This document shows positions 38,043 to 50,231 of a DNA stretch of 64,000 nucleotides, in pieces. A program made the translations under genes and the position numbers. The stretch's first letter is position 1; the number at the start of each line of letters is the position of its first letter. The notes below the pieces were generated by a model. That model saw only the letters and a list, made by a program, of their open reading frames with translations. It was not told the origin of the DNA and searched no databases. This stretch comes from Cryptomeria japonica (Eukaryota > Streptophyta > Pinopsida > Cupressales > Cupressaceae), in contig NC_081413.1 in assembly GCF_030272615.1 (NCBI RefSeq), positions 142,015,872 to 142,079,871 on the forward strand, in the 5' to 3' direction.

Positions 38043-38420
38043 ATATACAATACATATACATCATAAATGATCAAGCAAGTGATAAAGAATCGCAACATCA
38101 TATCATGCTCGCTATGAGTGTTATGACATCGTCTGTAATCACGAAGACACTAGAAGACAATCACAAATATTGTAGCATCAACGTAGTCATCATAATCATA
38201 GAGTAGGGTTAGCGTAATCATAATGTCATCAAAATCCCATAAGCAATATGATCCATCATGAATAATTATCAAATATAGATCCATCATCATATCCAATACA
38301 ATCATGAAATAGGGTTAGTACATAACATGATACCATCAAATCATCATAAAGTAGACTAGGATAGATCAATATATTCCTTTGATGTACAAAAAGACAAGAT
38401 AAATCAGGGAGGGCACTACA

Positions 38421-39719
38421 CAATTCGAAATCCAATCCCAAAATTATGCCGAATGGTAACTTGACAACATTCTCAGAAAGCCAAATAAATAAAAATTAAA
38501 CTTCAACTATAAGAAACTGTCGGCCAATCAAAAAATTCAAGGAAACCATATAATATACCTACCTTACCAAAAAATCAATGCATAAATAATATTTATCTAA
38601 CTTACCAAGCTACCAACCAATAGTAAAACAAGGTAGGTAGGATAAATTATAAAATTAAATAACCAAGAGGATAAATAGGAATTAAAATAATATGATTATC
38701 CAATATAAATAAAAACCATGGGCACAATTAATTAAATAAAGCCCATTAATTAAATAATCAAAAGAATATAAATAAATAACCTCAATTAATCAAATTAATA
38801 GTAATTAATTAGTCCTTGATAAACCATAATGATATTAAACCATTATTCTAAATATAATACCAAAGGATAAAATAATAATAATCACATAATAGTATTTAAA
38901 TACTTATATCAACTGTTTATTTAATTTATTATTATATACTATATTAATCTATTAATTTAATTTAACATTATTAACTATATAAATCAATTAATTAGTTAAT
39001 TAATAATGATTAAACTGAACAATAAACGCAACTCTGCATCACAAGAATAGCCCAAGGAATCTTGAGATGCTAAACAACAACTCGCACCAAGACTTTAAAT
39101 CGACAAGGCAATCAACTTAAACCTAGAGTATAAAGTGGGTTTTCATGTCATCTCCGATCAACTTGCCATTGGGATAAGACACGCTCAGACCTGTGAAGCT
39201 AGGTGGAGTCGATGTCTAGTACCTGCAAACCTGTCATCACCAACATGTATACAACAATATATACAATAATATTTTATAAAATAAATAGACAAGTGAAAGG
39301 AAATCGTAATGTCATATCATGCTCACGAATGAGTGATATGACATCTTTCCTTATGACAAACATAGTAGAAGACACTCACAAACATCAAGGAATATCATAG
39401 TCATCCTCATCATAGATATGATTAGTACATAATTTAATGCCATCAAATCAACCTAAGAAAACATGAAACACACATATAGCATACGTACATATCAATCATC
39501 AAAGAGTAATCCATCATCACAATAATCTAGGAATGTCATAGTCTCAAGTAATCGTGATGTCAAACACAGTATAATATGTCTAATATCCATAATAAATAAT
39601 CTAAATCATCAGACAAATCCATAAGCATCTGATCAAAACATCACAAAATAGTCTAAGCTATGTCGACATAGTCTAATGATGCATAAAAAAGGAATGACAA
39701 ATCAGGGAGGGACACTACA
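38421..39719 (-). repeat. LTR G of the chromovirus family, right piece
   Basis: Continuation of 17797-19892 beyond solo LTR F, starting with the second copy of CAATT. It matches LTR F around the LINE site (CCAACCAATAGTAAAACA at about 38611) and the end zone with GTGGAGTCGATGTCT (39204 and 30750). Ends GGGACACTACA. The right flank lacks a purine tract, so G may also be a solo LTR. AT-rich 38640-39010. No gene. Confidence 0.78.
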
Positions 39720-40808
39720 CGCTTAATTAGTGGCATAGAGTTGTCACCACCACAATGATTGAATAAATTATGAAGTCAAAATTTTTAAGCTAGAACATGA
39801 TGATTAGTTGATTAAGTTGGTACTTGCCATGAACACAAAAAAATAGTAGCAATCAAGTGATAGTTGTTACAATTTTTTGTTTAGTTAAGTTTGGTTTTTG
39901 TTGGTAACTAGTATGAATAAGCTTGTTTGCATGCCTTTACTGCCATGTATAGTTTTCAATTTGTTAAACAATTTTCATTAAAATGTTTTTTAGTTTTAGA
40001 AGTTTCCTTTTTTGTGACGTTAAGGGATTTTGTTTAGAGGTTGCAACCTCTATAGTATTGCCCTCTTTTATTGATTACGCAAGCCAATATAAAACCTCTA
40101 TATTGAGGTGAGTCATGGTGTAATAGAAGTTGAATTAATAAAATATTTTTGTATTATTTAAACGCAATTTGTATTTTATCCGATTTTAAAACTACAGTTT
40201 TGGTATTTTTTCATATCACTTAATTCTTAAATTATTTATTTATTTATTTATTTTTGTAGACACTTAAAATTGATATCTTGTTAATTATTAACATTCCTTC
40301 TAATATTGATCAATTACATGTGATCAATTATCTTTATTTCCAATATTATTACTGATTAAATAATATTATGTTATTTAATTAATATTCCTCATTAATCTTA
40401 TTACTTCTCTTCATCATCTAAAATCATTTCCTCATCCATCCCTAAATTTTAACATTTGAATAATTATTTGATAATTATTCATATATAACTTTACTCCCTC
40501 TTTTTCCAAAATTAATTTAATATTCTTATTTATTTAATTGTCATTTCCATAATTATGCTGAAGGCATATTATACTCACATATGAATGCAAAAACATACAT
40601 CAATAAAATCTTGAAGAATTTAATTTGACAAGCTTGTGGCACTTAAATGCATGAAAAGCAAAAATATATTTTAATATTATTTTATTTTTTCTCCTCTAAT
40701 GCACTAAATTAAATAATTTTAAATTATTTAATAATAATTATATCTTCACTTCCACCTCTCAACTACCACTCACTCTAATTTAACTCATCAATATAATAAT
40801 AATAATTT
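39720..40808. other. AT-rich intergenic DNA, no gene seen
   Basis: No coding domain. At 40040-40160 there is a cluster with GGTTGCAACCTCTATA, a TATAAAA motif, GAGGTGAGTCATGG and AATAAAATATTTTTG, which resembles the TATA-to-poly(A)-signal part of a worn LTR. I cannot define its ends. Confidence 0.4.
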
Positions 40809-40813
40809 GGTAC

Positions 40814-42067
40814 TGTAAAGCGGAAAAATTGAACCCTAGTGGTTCTCCCCTCCCCAACTCCAAGGAGAGAGAAGGGAGAGTCACTAGGGTTGATGGTTTT
40901 CACTTAGGGGAGACTTTACATTCAAAAGAGGGGTTGAAACCCACAAGATCCAATCCCACGCAATGCAAGATTGGATTCTAAATGAGTTTCAAGGGTTAAA
41001 ACATCAAGGATACCCTCTTTTGTAAAGAATGTAGATAGAAAGATTGAACTAGGAATGCATGTAAAGTAGGAAAGATTCACTTATAAATAGAGATAGGGAT
41101 ATGGGATGAAGCTGCGGACCTGGAATTAGCAGTAAAATGTCAAGACGGTGTTGTTCTGCAAATTTGAGCGAAAGTTGACGGGACGATGGCACCCGGCGTG
41201 CACACGGTCCTCCGAAAAATCTGCGAAACGAAGGGGGATCTGTTCGTTTCTGCACAAAGATTCCAGATCTTCAATTACAGCCGCATACCTGCAACCTACA
41301 CACAAAAAAGAGAGGATGATTGGGGGGTTAGGGATGAGGGGTTTGCCTTTAGGTCAAACCCCGATTTTGGAATTAACCAAGAAATGAGAATGCTGTAAAT
41401 GTAAATGTTTGTAATGTAAACAAGTACTGATACCTTGTTGTAAGAATGTTTGTATTCTTACATGCGAAGGTGTAATGTATGTAGTATGTTGTATGTTGTA
41501 TGTGATCTCCTCTTCAATGGTTGAATCCTTGTCTTGAATGCAGCACCTAGCCTTGAATGGAGACTTAGAATGCTCAATTGCTTGAAGGAATGCTTGAATG
41601 CTTGAATGTTTGAATATTGCTTCCGCGTCTTGTTCTTGCTTATTTCCTTCCTCCCTTTCTAGGAGAGGAAAAGTAGTTTATACACTTGTCAATTAGGGCT
41701 GATAGACTAATTTTCTTGACCTTAAGCCGACCAGGAAACATTATTTTCCAATTTGCAAACTTAAAGACCCGATGCCCACAAGAGACCGAGCCCAAAATAG
41801 GGCCAGGGACCAGGGCGCTGGGCGCCATGGTCCTGGGGGACCAGGGTGCTGGGCGCCCTAGTCCTGAAGGACCAGGGCACTGGGCGCCATGGTCCCACCT
41901 CCCGGGACAGCAAGGTGCAAGGAGGGATCAGGCCAGGGTGCAGAAAAATGCAGTTTTTGGTGTCGTAAATAGGTTTCAGGGTCTCCATTTAGGTTCAACG
42001 TTGCGCCGCCATCGTGAAGACCCAAATACAGTCAAAATTGCAAGTGTCACAATTTTAGGATGCTACA
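40814..42067 (-). repeat. 3' LTR of element I
   Basis: Plus coordinates start TGTAAAGCGGAAAA and end GGATGCTACA; 1254 bp. It carries a 31-bp GC-rich tandem repeat (41808-41898) and the motif GGACGATGGC...GTGCACACGGTCCTC (41177-41212). Frames inside are chance. Confidence 0.93.
41808..41898. repeat. 31-bp GC-rich tandem repeat, three units
   Basis: Units start at 41808, 41839 and 41870 with GACCAGGGCGCTGGGCGCC and a CCATGGTCCTG part. Each has internal symmetry (GGACC...GGTCC). The other LTR has the same array at 48415-48505. Confidence 0.92.
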
Positions 42068-42955
42068 TTTAGCCCCCACTTTAGCGGGAGTATAAGCGTA
42101 TGCTCATACTTCCGGTAAAGTACAAGGAAACAACATTGAAAAACTTTCACCACGTCAAGGAGGCAAGATACACCAAGCCCCCAGTGGACTAAGGATCTTA
42201 CAACTTCAATTGACAAAGTAAAAGGGAAGATCACGAGGGAGAACCATGATTGTCAGTAGTAAGGTTCCCTCACTATGAGTCATGCAAGAAAGATATAAAA
42301 TTTTTTCAAGGCAAAGCTAAATTTGTCAAGAAATTTTCAAGTATCTTGAAAAGATATGAATGGGGTGTATCCCCCCCTACGTTAAAGCGATCACACATGC
42401 CTCACCGGGGGTGATTGCTTTAAGGTAGTGATACATATAAGAAATGAGAAAGGAACACGTTATCACAAGGATTTAGCCCCCCAAGTGTGAGATAAGCCCA
42501 AGGACACAAAACAAAAAGCACAAGGTGACTTCACTTTCCTCGGGGTCAGTATGTTGTATGATAATTCATGTATATCATATGTATGTATGCATAATTGTTC
42601 TTCATTCCCCCAATCAAGGAAGGTCACCTAGAAGAAGGTAACACATGTGTCTTTTGAGTCAACATGAGAGAAACCAAAAGAGATCTCAATGTTTTGCATC
42701 GTCCTCAAGTAGACAACACTAAGGACAACAAATAGAAGAATGAGAATAACACATAGAAGAAGTAACAAAAGAGATTAAGAGAGGAGGAGAGAGTCTGCTA
42801 TGCTAATGAAACTAGTCTAGCACGTCATCTACCCCCTGATCTTGCTGATCAATATTTCGGGAAGGTAGGAAACACGCTAGAGGAGGAACATCCAACACAG
42901 CAGATGGAGCTATCAAAAGATCCAAACAAGGGCTATGTTCATGTTCCGAGCCACG
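42068..42955 (-). other. 3' part of element I internal region, with polypurine tract
   Basis: Minus strand AAAGTGGGGGCTAAA directly precedes the LTR (42068-42082) and is the polypurine tract. The rest shows no pol domain in any frame. Confidence 0.75.
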
Positions 42956-45900
42956 TTATTCTTGTCTAGGAGCTAGGATAAGTGCTTTAGAAAATTCGTT
43001 AGATAAATGGTTGTCAACATCAACATATTCATATTCACTATCAGAATGAATAGGAGTAACATTTTCATCATGAATAATATTTTCATCTATATCATCATCA
43101 AGATTTATAAAAATAGGATCTTTAACTCGCACAGGATCAAGACCATCATGCATCTTATGTTTAGGAGATTTCGGCTCAATCGTCGGTTGAGGAGAAAATG
43201 GAATAATACTGGCTGAAGGTGTTTTTGGGGATTGCAAAGTTTGAGAAGCAGCTGCCTGAGCTCTAAGACGATGCTTTCGTCGGCGTTCACGTGCAGAACG
43301 ATTTCATCTAGTCTTAGTAGGAAGTTGAGAAGATTGAGGAGGAAGAATGTTCTCATCCTTATCACTTGGGTGTTTAGGTTGTGGTCTCTTAGGTTGAACA
43401 ATAGGAGAAGAGGAAGGTCTCTTCTCTCCATAAGAGGAAGGAGGAGGAACTGCTCCACATAAGGGAGGAATATTTGGTTTAGGAAGGAGACCAAGCCCCT
43501 CATGACGAGGAGGTATAGGTCTACTTTTAGGAAGTTTATTAGATATAGGCATAGTCACATTCATAGGAATGGGTTGGGAATCTTCTTGAGGAAAGACATT
43601 AGTTTTATCTTTCAAGGGAAGAACTTCCTTCTTAAGAACGATAGGAATGCCAAGTTTGGGTGTTCTAGGTTCACTTAGAGATAGGATCATATCTTTCTTC
43701 CACTTTTGATAAGATTTGAAAAGATGATCACTTCGCGGAGGAAGAGATTGGATTTGTTTAGGCCAAAAGTAATCAATAGGAATGCTAGAAGTTCTTTCAG
43801 CTGGTTTAAAGAGACTATGATTGACAGTAACAACTTCACCATTATGGGGAAATTTCAAACACTTATGAATAGGAGAAGCAATAGCTTTCATGGAAGACAG
43901 CCAAGGATAGACGAGCTTCACACGAAATTGTTCGGATTATGGAATAATAGGAAAGTCCACATCAAGGGATTTGTTATGGACCTCAATAGGTAATGTAATA
44001 GAACCAATTGTAGGAGAAGAAAATGCATCAAATAGTTTCACAACCACATTTGTTTCGTCATAGATCACTTGATTCAATTGCAAAGTAAAAAGAAATTCTT
44101 CAGTAATGATATTAACCATACAAGAAGGATCAATAAGCACTCCACGACAAGGTGTATTCTTGACTTTTGCAACTATATATAAAGGACCATCAGGTGCCCT
44201 GATAGTTTCACTAGAATCAAATGTGATGGAAGGTTCTTTAGGGATTTTCTGCTGCTCCACAAAGTTAATCACATTCGAAGTCATAGACACAAGATCATCA
44301 GGTGAGACAGAGGAATCATTAGTATCAATGGCATTAGAGGTATGAGAAGGCAATGGATCAGTAAAAATCTTAAGATTTTGGTTAGGAGGAGCTATAGATG
44401 TATTGCCTTTATCATTCACACCAGAAACAGAGATAGTATTATTATCAATCAAATCTTGAATTTTACCCTTTAAAGCAAAACATTTTTCAGTATCATGCCC
44501 AGGTTGACGATGAAATTGACAAAAAGATTTGTTATCAAAATAGGGTGAATTAATCTTTGCAGGGTCTATTTTCCTTATAGAAGGAAGAGTAAGCACATTT
44601 TGTTCCAATAACTTATTCATAATACTATGCAATGATTCATTCAAAGGAGTAAACTTTCTTTCTTTCTTGAAAAACTTAGAAATAGGAGGCACACCTGATG
44701 CCACATTCACATTGTTGTTGATGATGTTTTCATTGAATTTAATGGACTCTCTGTTCGGTTTAAACTTCCCAAATGGTTGTTGACTACTATCACCCTTATC
44801 ACTCAGAGCCATAGGATTTGCTTGTTCCATTTGACTCACAGTCAGTTGATAATTGTGAAGAGTTGCGCACAACTGTTGGAAAGAAGTAAACTCAGAAAAC
44901 AGAAGTTTTTCTCTAATATCTTTTTGTAAATTAGAAATAAAGATTCTTTGAATATCATTGTTAGGTACTGGAAAAGAAATTTGAGCATACAAATGCTTAT
45001 ATCTACGAATGAAATCAGTCACTTTTTCTTTAACACCTTATTTACAATGCATTAAATCAATCAAAGTAACTTTAGGACTTATATTGTTTTGAAATTGTTG
45101 AATAAAAGCATTTGCAAGTTGTTCGAAAGAAGTAATAGAATAAGAAGGCAACGAGCAATACCATTGTAGGGCTTTATCTCTTATTGTTCTAGTAAACAGT
45201 TTTGCAAGCAACCTTTGGTCATAAGCAAAATCAGTACATATTGTTTGAAAGGTCTTAACATGTGTTAGAGGATCACCCTTACCATTATAAAGCTCCAAAT
45301 GCGGAATTTCAACATGCTTAGGGGGGATAGCTCGAACAATGTCAGGAGAAAGTGGGCTCGCAACATCAAATGTGGGCACTTAGATTGATTCATAGAGGCA
45401 ATTTGTTGCTGTAAAGAAGAGACAGTTTGTGCAAGATTGTTAATGGTCGCTTCAGTCAAAGAGTTCATATTAGACGTGTTAGATTGTGATGGAGGTGTTA
45501 TGTTATTGAAAGAAGGTAGAGAGTAAGGTGGTGGGACACTATGATAGTTAGTCATAGGAGATGATTAGAAAGGAGGAACACTACAAGGAGGAATGGAAGG
45601 GTTAAATGAATTGCCCCCTTGCGTCATGTTCATTTGTGGAGATATAATAGGAACACTCATTGAAGGAATGAATGAAGAAGTCGGATTGAATGAAGGAAGA
45701 GGGTTGATTGAAGAAGAAGGATTGCCCCCATGATTAGTGATCATAGGAGGAATGTCTTGTATTGAATTAGTCATTATGTTTGATGTAAAAGTAGGTATAC
45801 TAGCAATAGAAGTTGTCAAAGGAATAGAATGATTGACTTGAGTAGGAGGTTGTGTATAACCTAAGGTTTTAGCACAACTCTTCATAGGCATCACATTCGA

Positions 45901-46158
45901 ATCCACAATGTGTGCAATACCACGCAAAATATCAATTCCATTCTTATCACTTTGAACCATATGTTTTAGACCCTCAATTAAGGAAAGAGCTTGACTATCG
46001 GGGTATTCTTGAGACATCCATTGTCGAAAATCATCAAATTGGTTATCCAATTTTGAAAGTTGTTCTACAGAAACCTCATGGAGAGCTTCTTCATCATTAA
46101 GATGATTAGAGGAATTACCCATGTCCTCATTAAAAAGGCCATTCAAATTAGGTTCCAT
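42956..46158 (-). pseudogene. Gag-protease polyprotein of element I (Tat-like)
   Basis: Start MEPNLNGLFNEDMGN at 46158. A Pro/Ser/Asn/Thr-rich N-terminal part, then the Retrotrans_gag domain (HLELYNGKGDPLTHVKTFQT, KALQWYCSLPSYSITSFEQL, FIRRYKHLYAQI; 45310-44960), zinc-like CQFHRQPGHDTEKCFALK (about 44525-44470), retropepsin-like VLIDPSCMVNIITEEF (about 44150) and the post-protease segment YPWLSSMKAIASPIHKCLKF found before RT in Tat/Ogre elements. It then continues with a Pro/Lys-rich tail and an acidic end, closing at 42956. One frameshift near 45400 and about four stops break it. The usual D-x-G protease site reads D-P-S. Pol is absent. Confidence 0.85.
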
Positions 46159-47434
46159 CTCCTCGGTAATTACACCTTGGAAAGACTTAATTCTAAGGCT
46201 TCATCTAATGGGAATAGTGTAAGTAGGACTTATTGTTGTAAAACTCATGCACTAAAGAGAGAGAGAAGATTTTGAATTTTAGAGGTAGCAAATTTCAATA
46301 AAACCAGCCAATCTCCTAGATTTAAGCTGTTAAATGCAATTAGGACAATCTCCCGAAATTTCGGAAAAAATGTCCGGGACCATGGCGAACGGAGGGCACA
46401 CAGTCCTCGCAACTTTTTTCGAAATTTTCAGGGATGAGAGTTATGATGATTTTAAAGCTAATCTGAAAAAATTGAGTGATTTTACGATCTGTAGATAGGC
46501 CAAATTAAAGTTGCAATCTCAAAATTGAACCCTACCAAGATTGTTGAAAAATGCAAATTTTGAATTTTGAAAAAGAGAGGGAAACTAAAATTTTGAATTT
46601 TATGATTTTAGAGGGAATGCTGAAAGCAATGCAGGCTTTGAAATTTAAAAATTGACTCAATTTCATGCAAAATTCGAATTTTGAAAGTGGAAATCAAGGT
46701 TGTTACAATTAAACACTTAATTTCAAAAGTCACAAACTACAAAAATTTGAATAAAACACTGAAAGTTCGAATGAATGCCAACACACTTTTCAGATTTAGG
46801 ACTGTAAGAAACACAATTTTGACACAAATTTCAATTTCAACAATTTTTGAATGATTAGAAGCCTCAATCCAAGCAATCACTAGACAAACCTTGACTTTAA
46901 TTTTCAAAGTGTTAAAATTGATAAAATCAGCCAAAATTCTGGATTTTAGCAGAAAAATACAGTAAGATCTAGCTCCCGAAATTTCGGAAAAAATGTCGGG
47001 GACGATGGCGCTTGGGGTGCACACGGTCCTCGCAACTTTTTTCCAAATTTTCAGGGATGAAAGATATTGTGATTTTATTGCAGAATCCAAAGTTACAACC
47101 AATTTGGAGGTGTTTTGATTAGTGAAATTATCAGTCAAAGGTTGAATCAAGAAGGTCTTAAAAATTAGGGTTTTGACATTTAACCACTTAATTTTCAGAA
47201 TTAAAGCACAAATATGAATTGACAATTTGCAATAGAAGGGTAGATCTGAAACAAGCATTAACAATTAAACGTTTCACAAGTTTAATTACTTAAAAAGAAA
47301 ATTTTAGGGTTTTTATGCAATCAACCTCTAAAATTTGCAAAAGATCAAACATGGAAATATAATTAGGAAAGCAAAATTTTTAGATCTAACCATGAATAAT
47401 CAGAATGAGGATGTTCACGTCGGGTTCACCAAAA
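46159..47434 (-). other. 5' leader of element I with primer-site region
   Basis: Minus strand just inside the LTR reads TTTTGGTGAACCCGACGTGA, a primer-site candidate beginning with TGG; I do not assign the tRNA. The leader holds two copies, about 620 bp apart (46345-46440 and 46970-47065), of a segment with TCCCGAAATTTCGGAAAA and the same GTGCACACGGTCCTC motif found in the LTRs. The 175-codon minus frame at 46737-47264 lies in this AT-rich leader and has no recognisable domain. Confidence 0.65.
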
Positions 47435-48674
47435 TGTAAAGTGGAAAAATCGAACCCTAGTGGTTCTCCCCTCCCCAACTCCAAGGAGAGAGAAGGGAGA
47501 GTCACTAGGGTTGATGGTTTTCACTTAGGGGAGACTTTACATTCAAAAGAGGGGTTGAAACCCACAAGATCCAATCCCACACAATGCAAGATTGGATTCT
47601 AAATGAGTTTCAAGGGTTAAAACATCAAGGATACCCTCTTTTGTAAAGAATGTAGATAGAAAGATTGAACTAGGAATGCATGTAAAGTAGGAAAGATTCG
47701 CTTATAAACATAGATAGGGATATGGGATGAAGCTGCGGACCTGGAATTAGCAGTAAAATGTCGAGACGGTGCTGTTTTGCAAATTTGAGCGAAAGTTGAC
47801 GGGATGATGGCGCCCGGCATGCACACGGTCCTCCGAAAAATCCGCGAAACGAAGGGGGATCTGTTCGTTTCTGCACAAGGATTCCAGATCTTCAATTATA
47901 GCCGCGTACCTGCAACCTACACACAGAAAAGAGAGGACGATTGGGGGGTTAGGGATGAGGGGTTTGCCTTTAGGTCAAACCCTGGTTTTGGAATTAACCA
48001 AGAAATGAGAATGCTATAAATGTAAATGTTTGTAATGTAAACAAGTACTGATACCTTGTTGTAAGAATGTTTGTATTCTTACATGCGAAGGTGTAATGTA
48101 TGTAGTATGTGATCTCCTCTTCAATAGTTGAATCCTTGTCTTGAATGCAACACCTAGCCTTGAATGGAGACTTAGAATGCTCAATTGCTTGAAGAAATGC
48201 TTGAATGCTTGAATGTTTGAATATTGCTTTTGTGTCTTGTTCTTGCTTATTTCCTTCCTCCCATTCTAGGAGAGGAAAATTAGTTTATATACTTGTCAAT
48301 TAGGATTGATAGACTGATTTTCCCGACCTTAGGCCGACCAGGAAACATTATTTTCCAATTTGCAAACTTAAAGACCCGATGCCCATAAGAGACCGGGCCC
48401 AAAATAGGGCCAAGGACCAGGGCGCTGGGCACCATGGTCCTGGGGGACCAGGGCGCTGGGCACCCTAGTCCTGAAGGACCAGGGCACTGGGTGCCATGGT
48501 CCCACCTCCCAGGACAGCAGGGTGCAAGGAGGGATCAGGCCAGGGTGTAGAAAAATGCAGTTTTTGGTGTCGTAAACAGGTTTCGGGGTCTTCATTGAGG
48601 TTCAACGTTGCGCCGGCATCGTGAAGACCCAAATGTAGTCGAAATTGCAAGTGTCGCAATTTTAGGACGCTACA
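47435..48674 (-). repeat. 5' LTR of element I
   Basis: TGTAAAGTGGAAAA to GGACGCTACA, 1240 bp, almost identical to the left LTR. It lacks one 14-bp GTATGTTGTATGTT-type unit near 48100. It is the upstream LTR in the minus orientation because gag follows it. Confidence 0.93.
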
Positions 48675-48679
48675 GGTAC

Positions 48680-50231
48680 TAATTTTTTTTTTACTTTTGT
48701 AAAGAGTTTAATGAAAATATAAAAATATAAAAATAAGAATATATAAAACATAATAATTTAATATTAATTACAATATCATAATATAATAATAATAATAATT
48801 TAATATTAATTACAATATCATAATATAATAATAATAATAATTTAATATTAACTACAATATAATAAATCATAATAGTTTTTCAAGTGGAACAATGAATAAT
48901 ATGATATCTTTCAACATAAATTTATCTATATTACTATAAAAATAGGTATGCTAGTTTATTCATACTTAAAATCCATAAAATGCAACACACCCAAACCATT
49001 CTCATAATAGCCTTTTATGTAAGCTTATGTTGCTACAAGAGTATTCAAGTCCAAACATCTATGAGCACAACCACCTCATGTTGGTGAAATGAGAGTTGTT
49101 TTGGTATAGACTTTGTTTGCTACATATTAATGTTTTATCAACTCTTATGCTTACTCTCAGAGTTGCATCTAATTATGGATAAATAGGTTTAGTTAGTTCA
49201 TTTTTATGCTCTTTTTTCATGTAAACATTTTTAGCATGCTTGGTGGGACCCACACATTTTGTACTTATCAAACTTGTGTGTTTTTAGTGCACATGTTATA
49301 GTTCTATGTTTTTTTGTACATTTGATAGTTACGTGTTGGCTTTCAATAATTGCATTTTATGTTACTAACACCTTTTTAGGTGTTTTTGGGCTTTTGTTTA
49401 ATTTTTGATAAAGTATTAGTTTCGTAGGTCATTCTACTATTTTTTTTTTTTGCTTATAATCTCTCCTTTTCTAGAGTTAACTTGTGTTTGCAAGATTTAA
49501 AAATTTTAAGCTTTGCATTATTCATCAATGACTATATCAGAAATCGACAATTCCATCCTATGTTTTGACAATTGTGTTGCTTAACTAGCATATACTAACA
49601 TTGTGTGTTTAGTACATCTTTTCAACATTTTCCAACCATCTAACTATCTTTTTTTGTCACAAATTGATCTTATAGGTAGATATATAGCCAAAATTTTATC
49701 TTAAACACTATTATTAAATAATTTATTATCTAACATCAAGTATTTTTGATGTAGGAATCTTGTTCCATCATATCCATGACAAGTTTGGTAGTCTTGTTCC
49801 CAATATCAACAATTTCATTGCAAGCATAAACATTCTATTTTAGTAGTTTAGGTATAATTGCTATATTTTTCGTCTTTTAGTAAATGCATCTTCATAATAG
49901 TGGTTATTTTGATTGTTCCATAATTTTCTCTAATGTCTTCTTTTTGAAAATATCACTTTCTATTTTTAGTAATCTCGACTTTCCATTTATAGTAAGTCAA
50001 GGTTTGTTGATAAACTAGGAAAGTCAAATTGTCAAAAAGAATGAATTAAATCAGAATTAATGGTAATTAATAAATACCATTTAAAATGTTGCTAAAATCC
50101 AAAAGATGTGAGTTTTTAATTAGCAACTTATCTTGCAGATTGAAAATAGAAGTTGTCAATTTAGGGGATAAAATCAATAGTTTTGGAATGGCATGTTAGG
50201 ATATGGTTGCCAAAGAGGAAATGGATGTTTC
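48680..50231. other. AT-rich DNA, possibly a decayed copia internal region; no gene
   Basis: The host DNA of element I continues from 40808. A 42-bp tandem repeat lies at the start (48755-48866). No domain is readable. The last bases, GCCAAAGAGGAAATGGATG, resemble a copia polypurine tract before LTR J, so part of this may be an unrecognisable copia interior. Confidence 0.45.
48755..48866. repeat. 42-bp AT-rich tandem repeat, about 2.7 units
   Basis: Units start at 48755, 48797 and 48839 with AATTTAATATTAATTACAAT followed by a (TAA)n tail. The first two are identical. Confidence 0.92.

Larger units (their letters stand above)
19893..38420 (-). mobile_element. solo LTR F of the chromovirus family, split by a LINE and copia C
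   Basis: Starts TGTAATGCCCACC and ends GAGGGCACTACA, like the full LTR at 7126-12874. It is flanked by a perfect target duplication CAATT (19888-19892 and 38421-38425). Own sequence: 19893-23312, 29552-30814 and 38043-38420, together about 5.06 kb, comparable with the 5.75-kb copy, which also has the minisatellite. No internal region is present, so it is a solo LTR left by LTR-LTR recombination. The pieces hold no genes; 20100-21300 and 29560-30600 are AT-rich. Confidence 0.85.
40814..48674 (-). mobile_element. non-autonomous Tat-like gypsy element I (gag-protease only)
   Basis: Two LTRs (40814-42067 and 47435-48674) in direct orientation, bounded by a perfect target duplication GGTAC (40809-40813 and 48675-48679). 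Minus orientation: right LTR, primer-site region, leader, gag-protease frame, polypurine tract, left LTR. No RT, RNase H or integrase in the 5367-bp internal region. LTRs are nearly identical (about six differences in the first 280 bases by eye, plus one 14-bp repeat-unit difference near 41485), so it is the youngest complete insertion here. This layout fits the TR-GAG class of non-autonomous plant elements. Confidence 0.92.

Noticed and set aside
30810-38047. A 5-bp target duplication for copia C
   Set aside because: Left ACACA and right ATATA agree at only three positions; I do not claim a duplication.
41049-41255. Minus frame similar to one at 47670-47876
   Set aside because: Similarity is explained by the two near-identical LTRs of element I, not by selection for a protein.
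41686-42072. 128-codon frame in the LTR of element I
   Set aside because: Runs through the 31-bp GC-rich repeat and ends at the LTR border; it is not kept as an equally long frame in the other LTR.
46737-47264. 175-codon minus-strand frame
   Set aside because: Lies in the AT-rich leader of element I, has no recognisable domain and is biased to I/L/F/K by composition.
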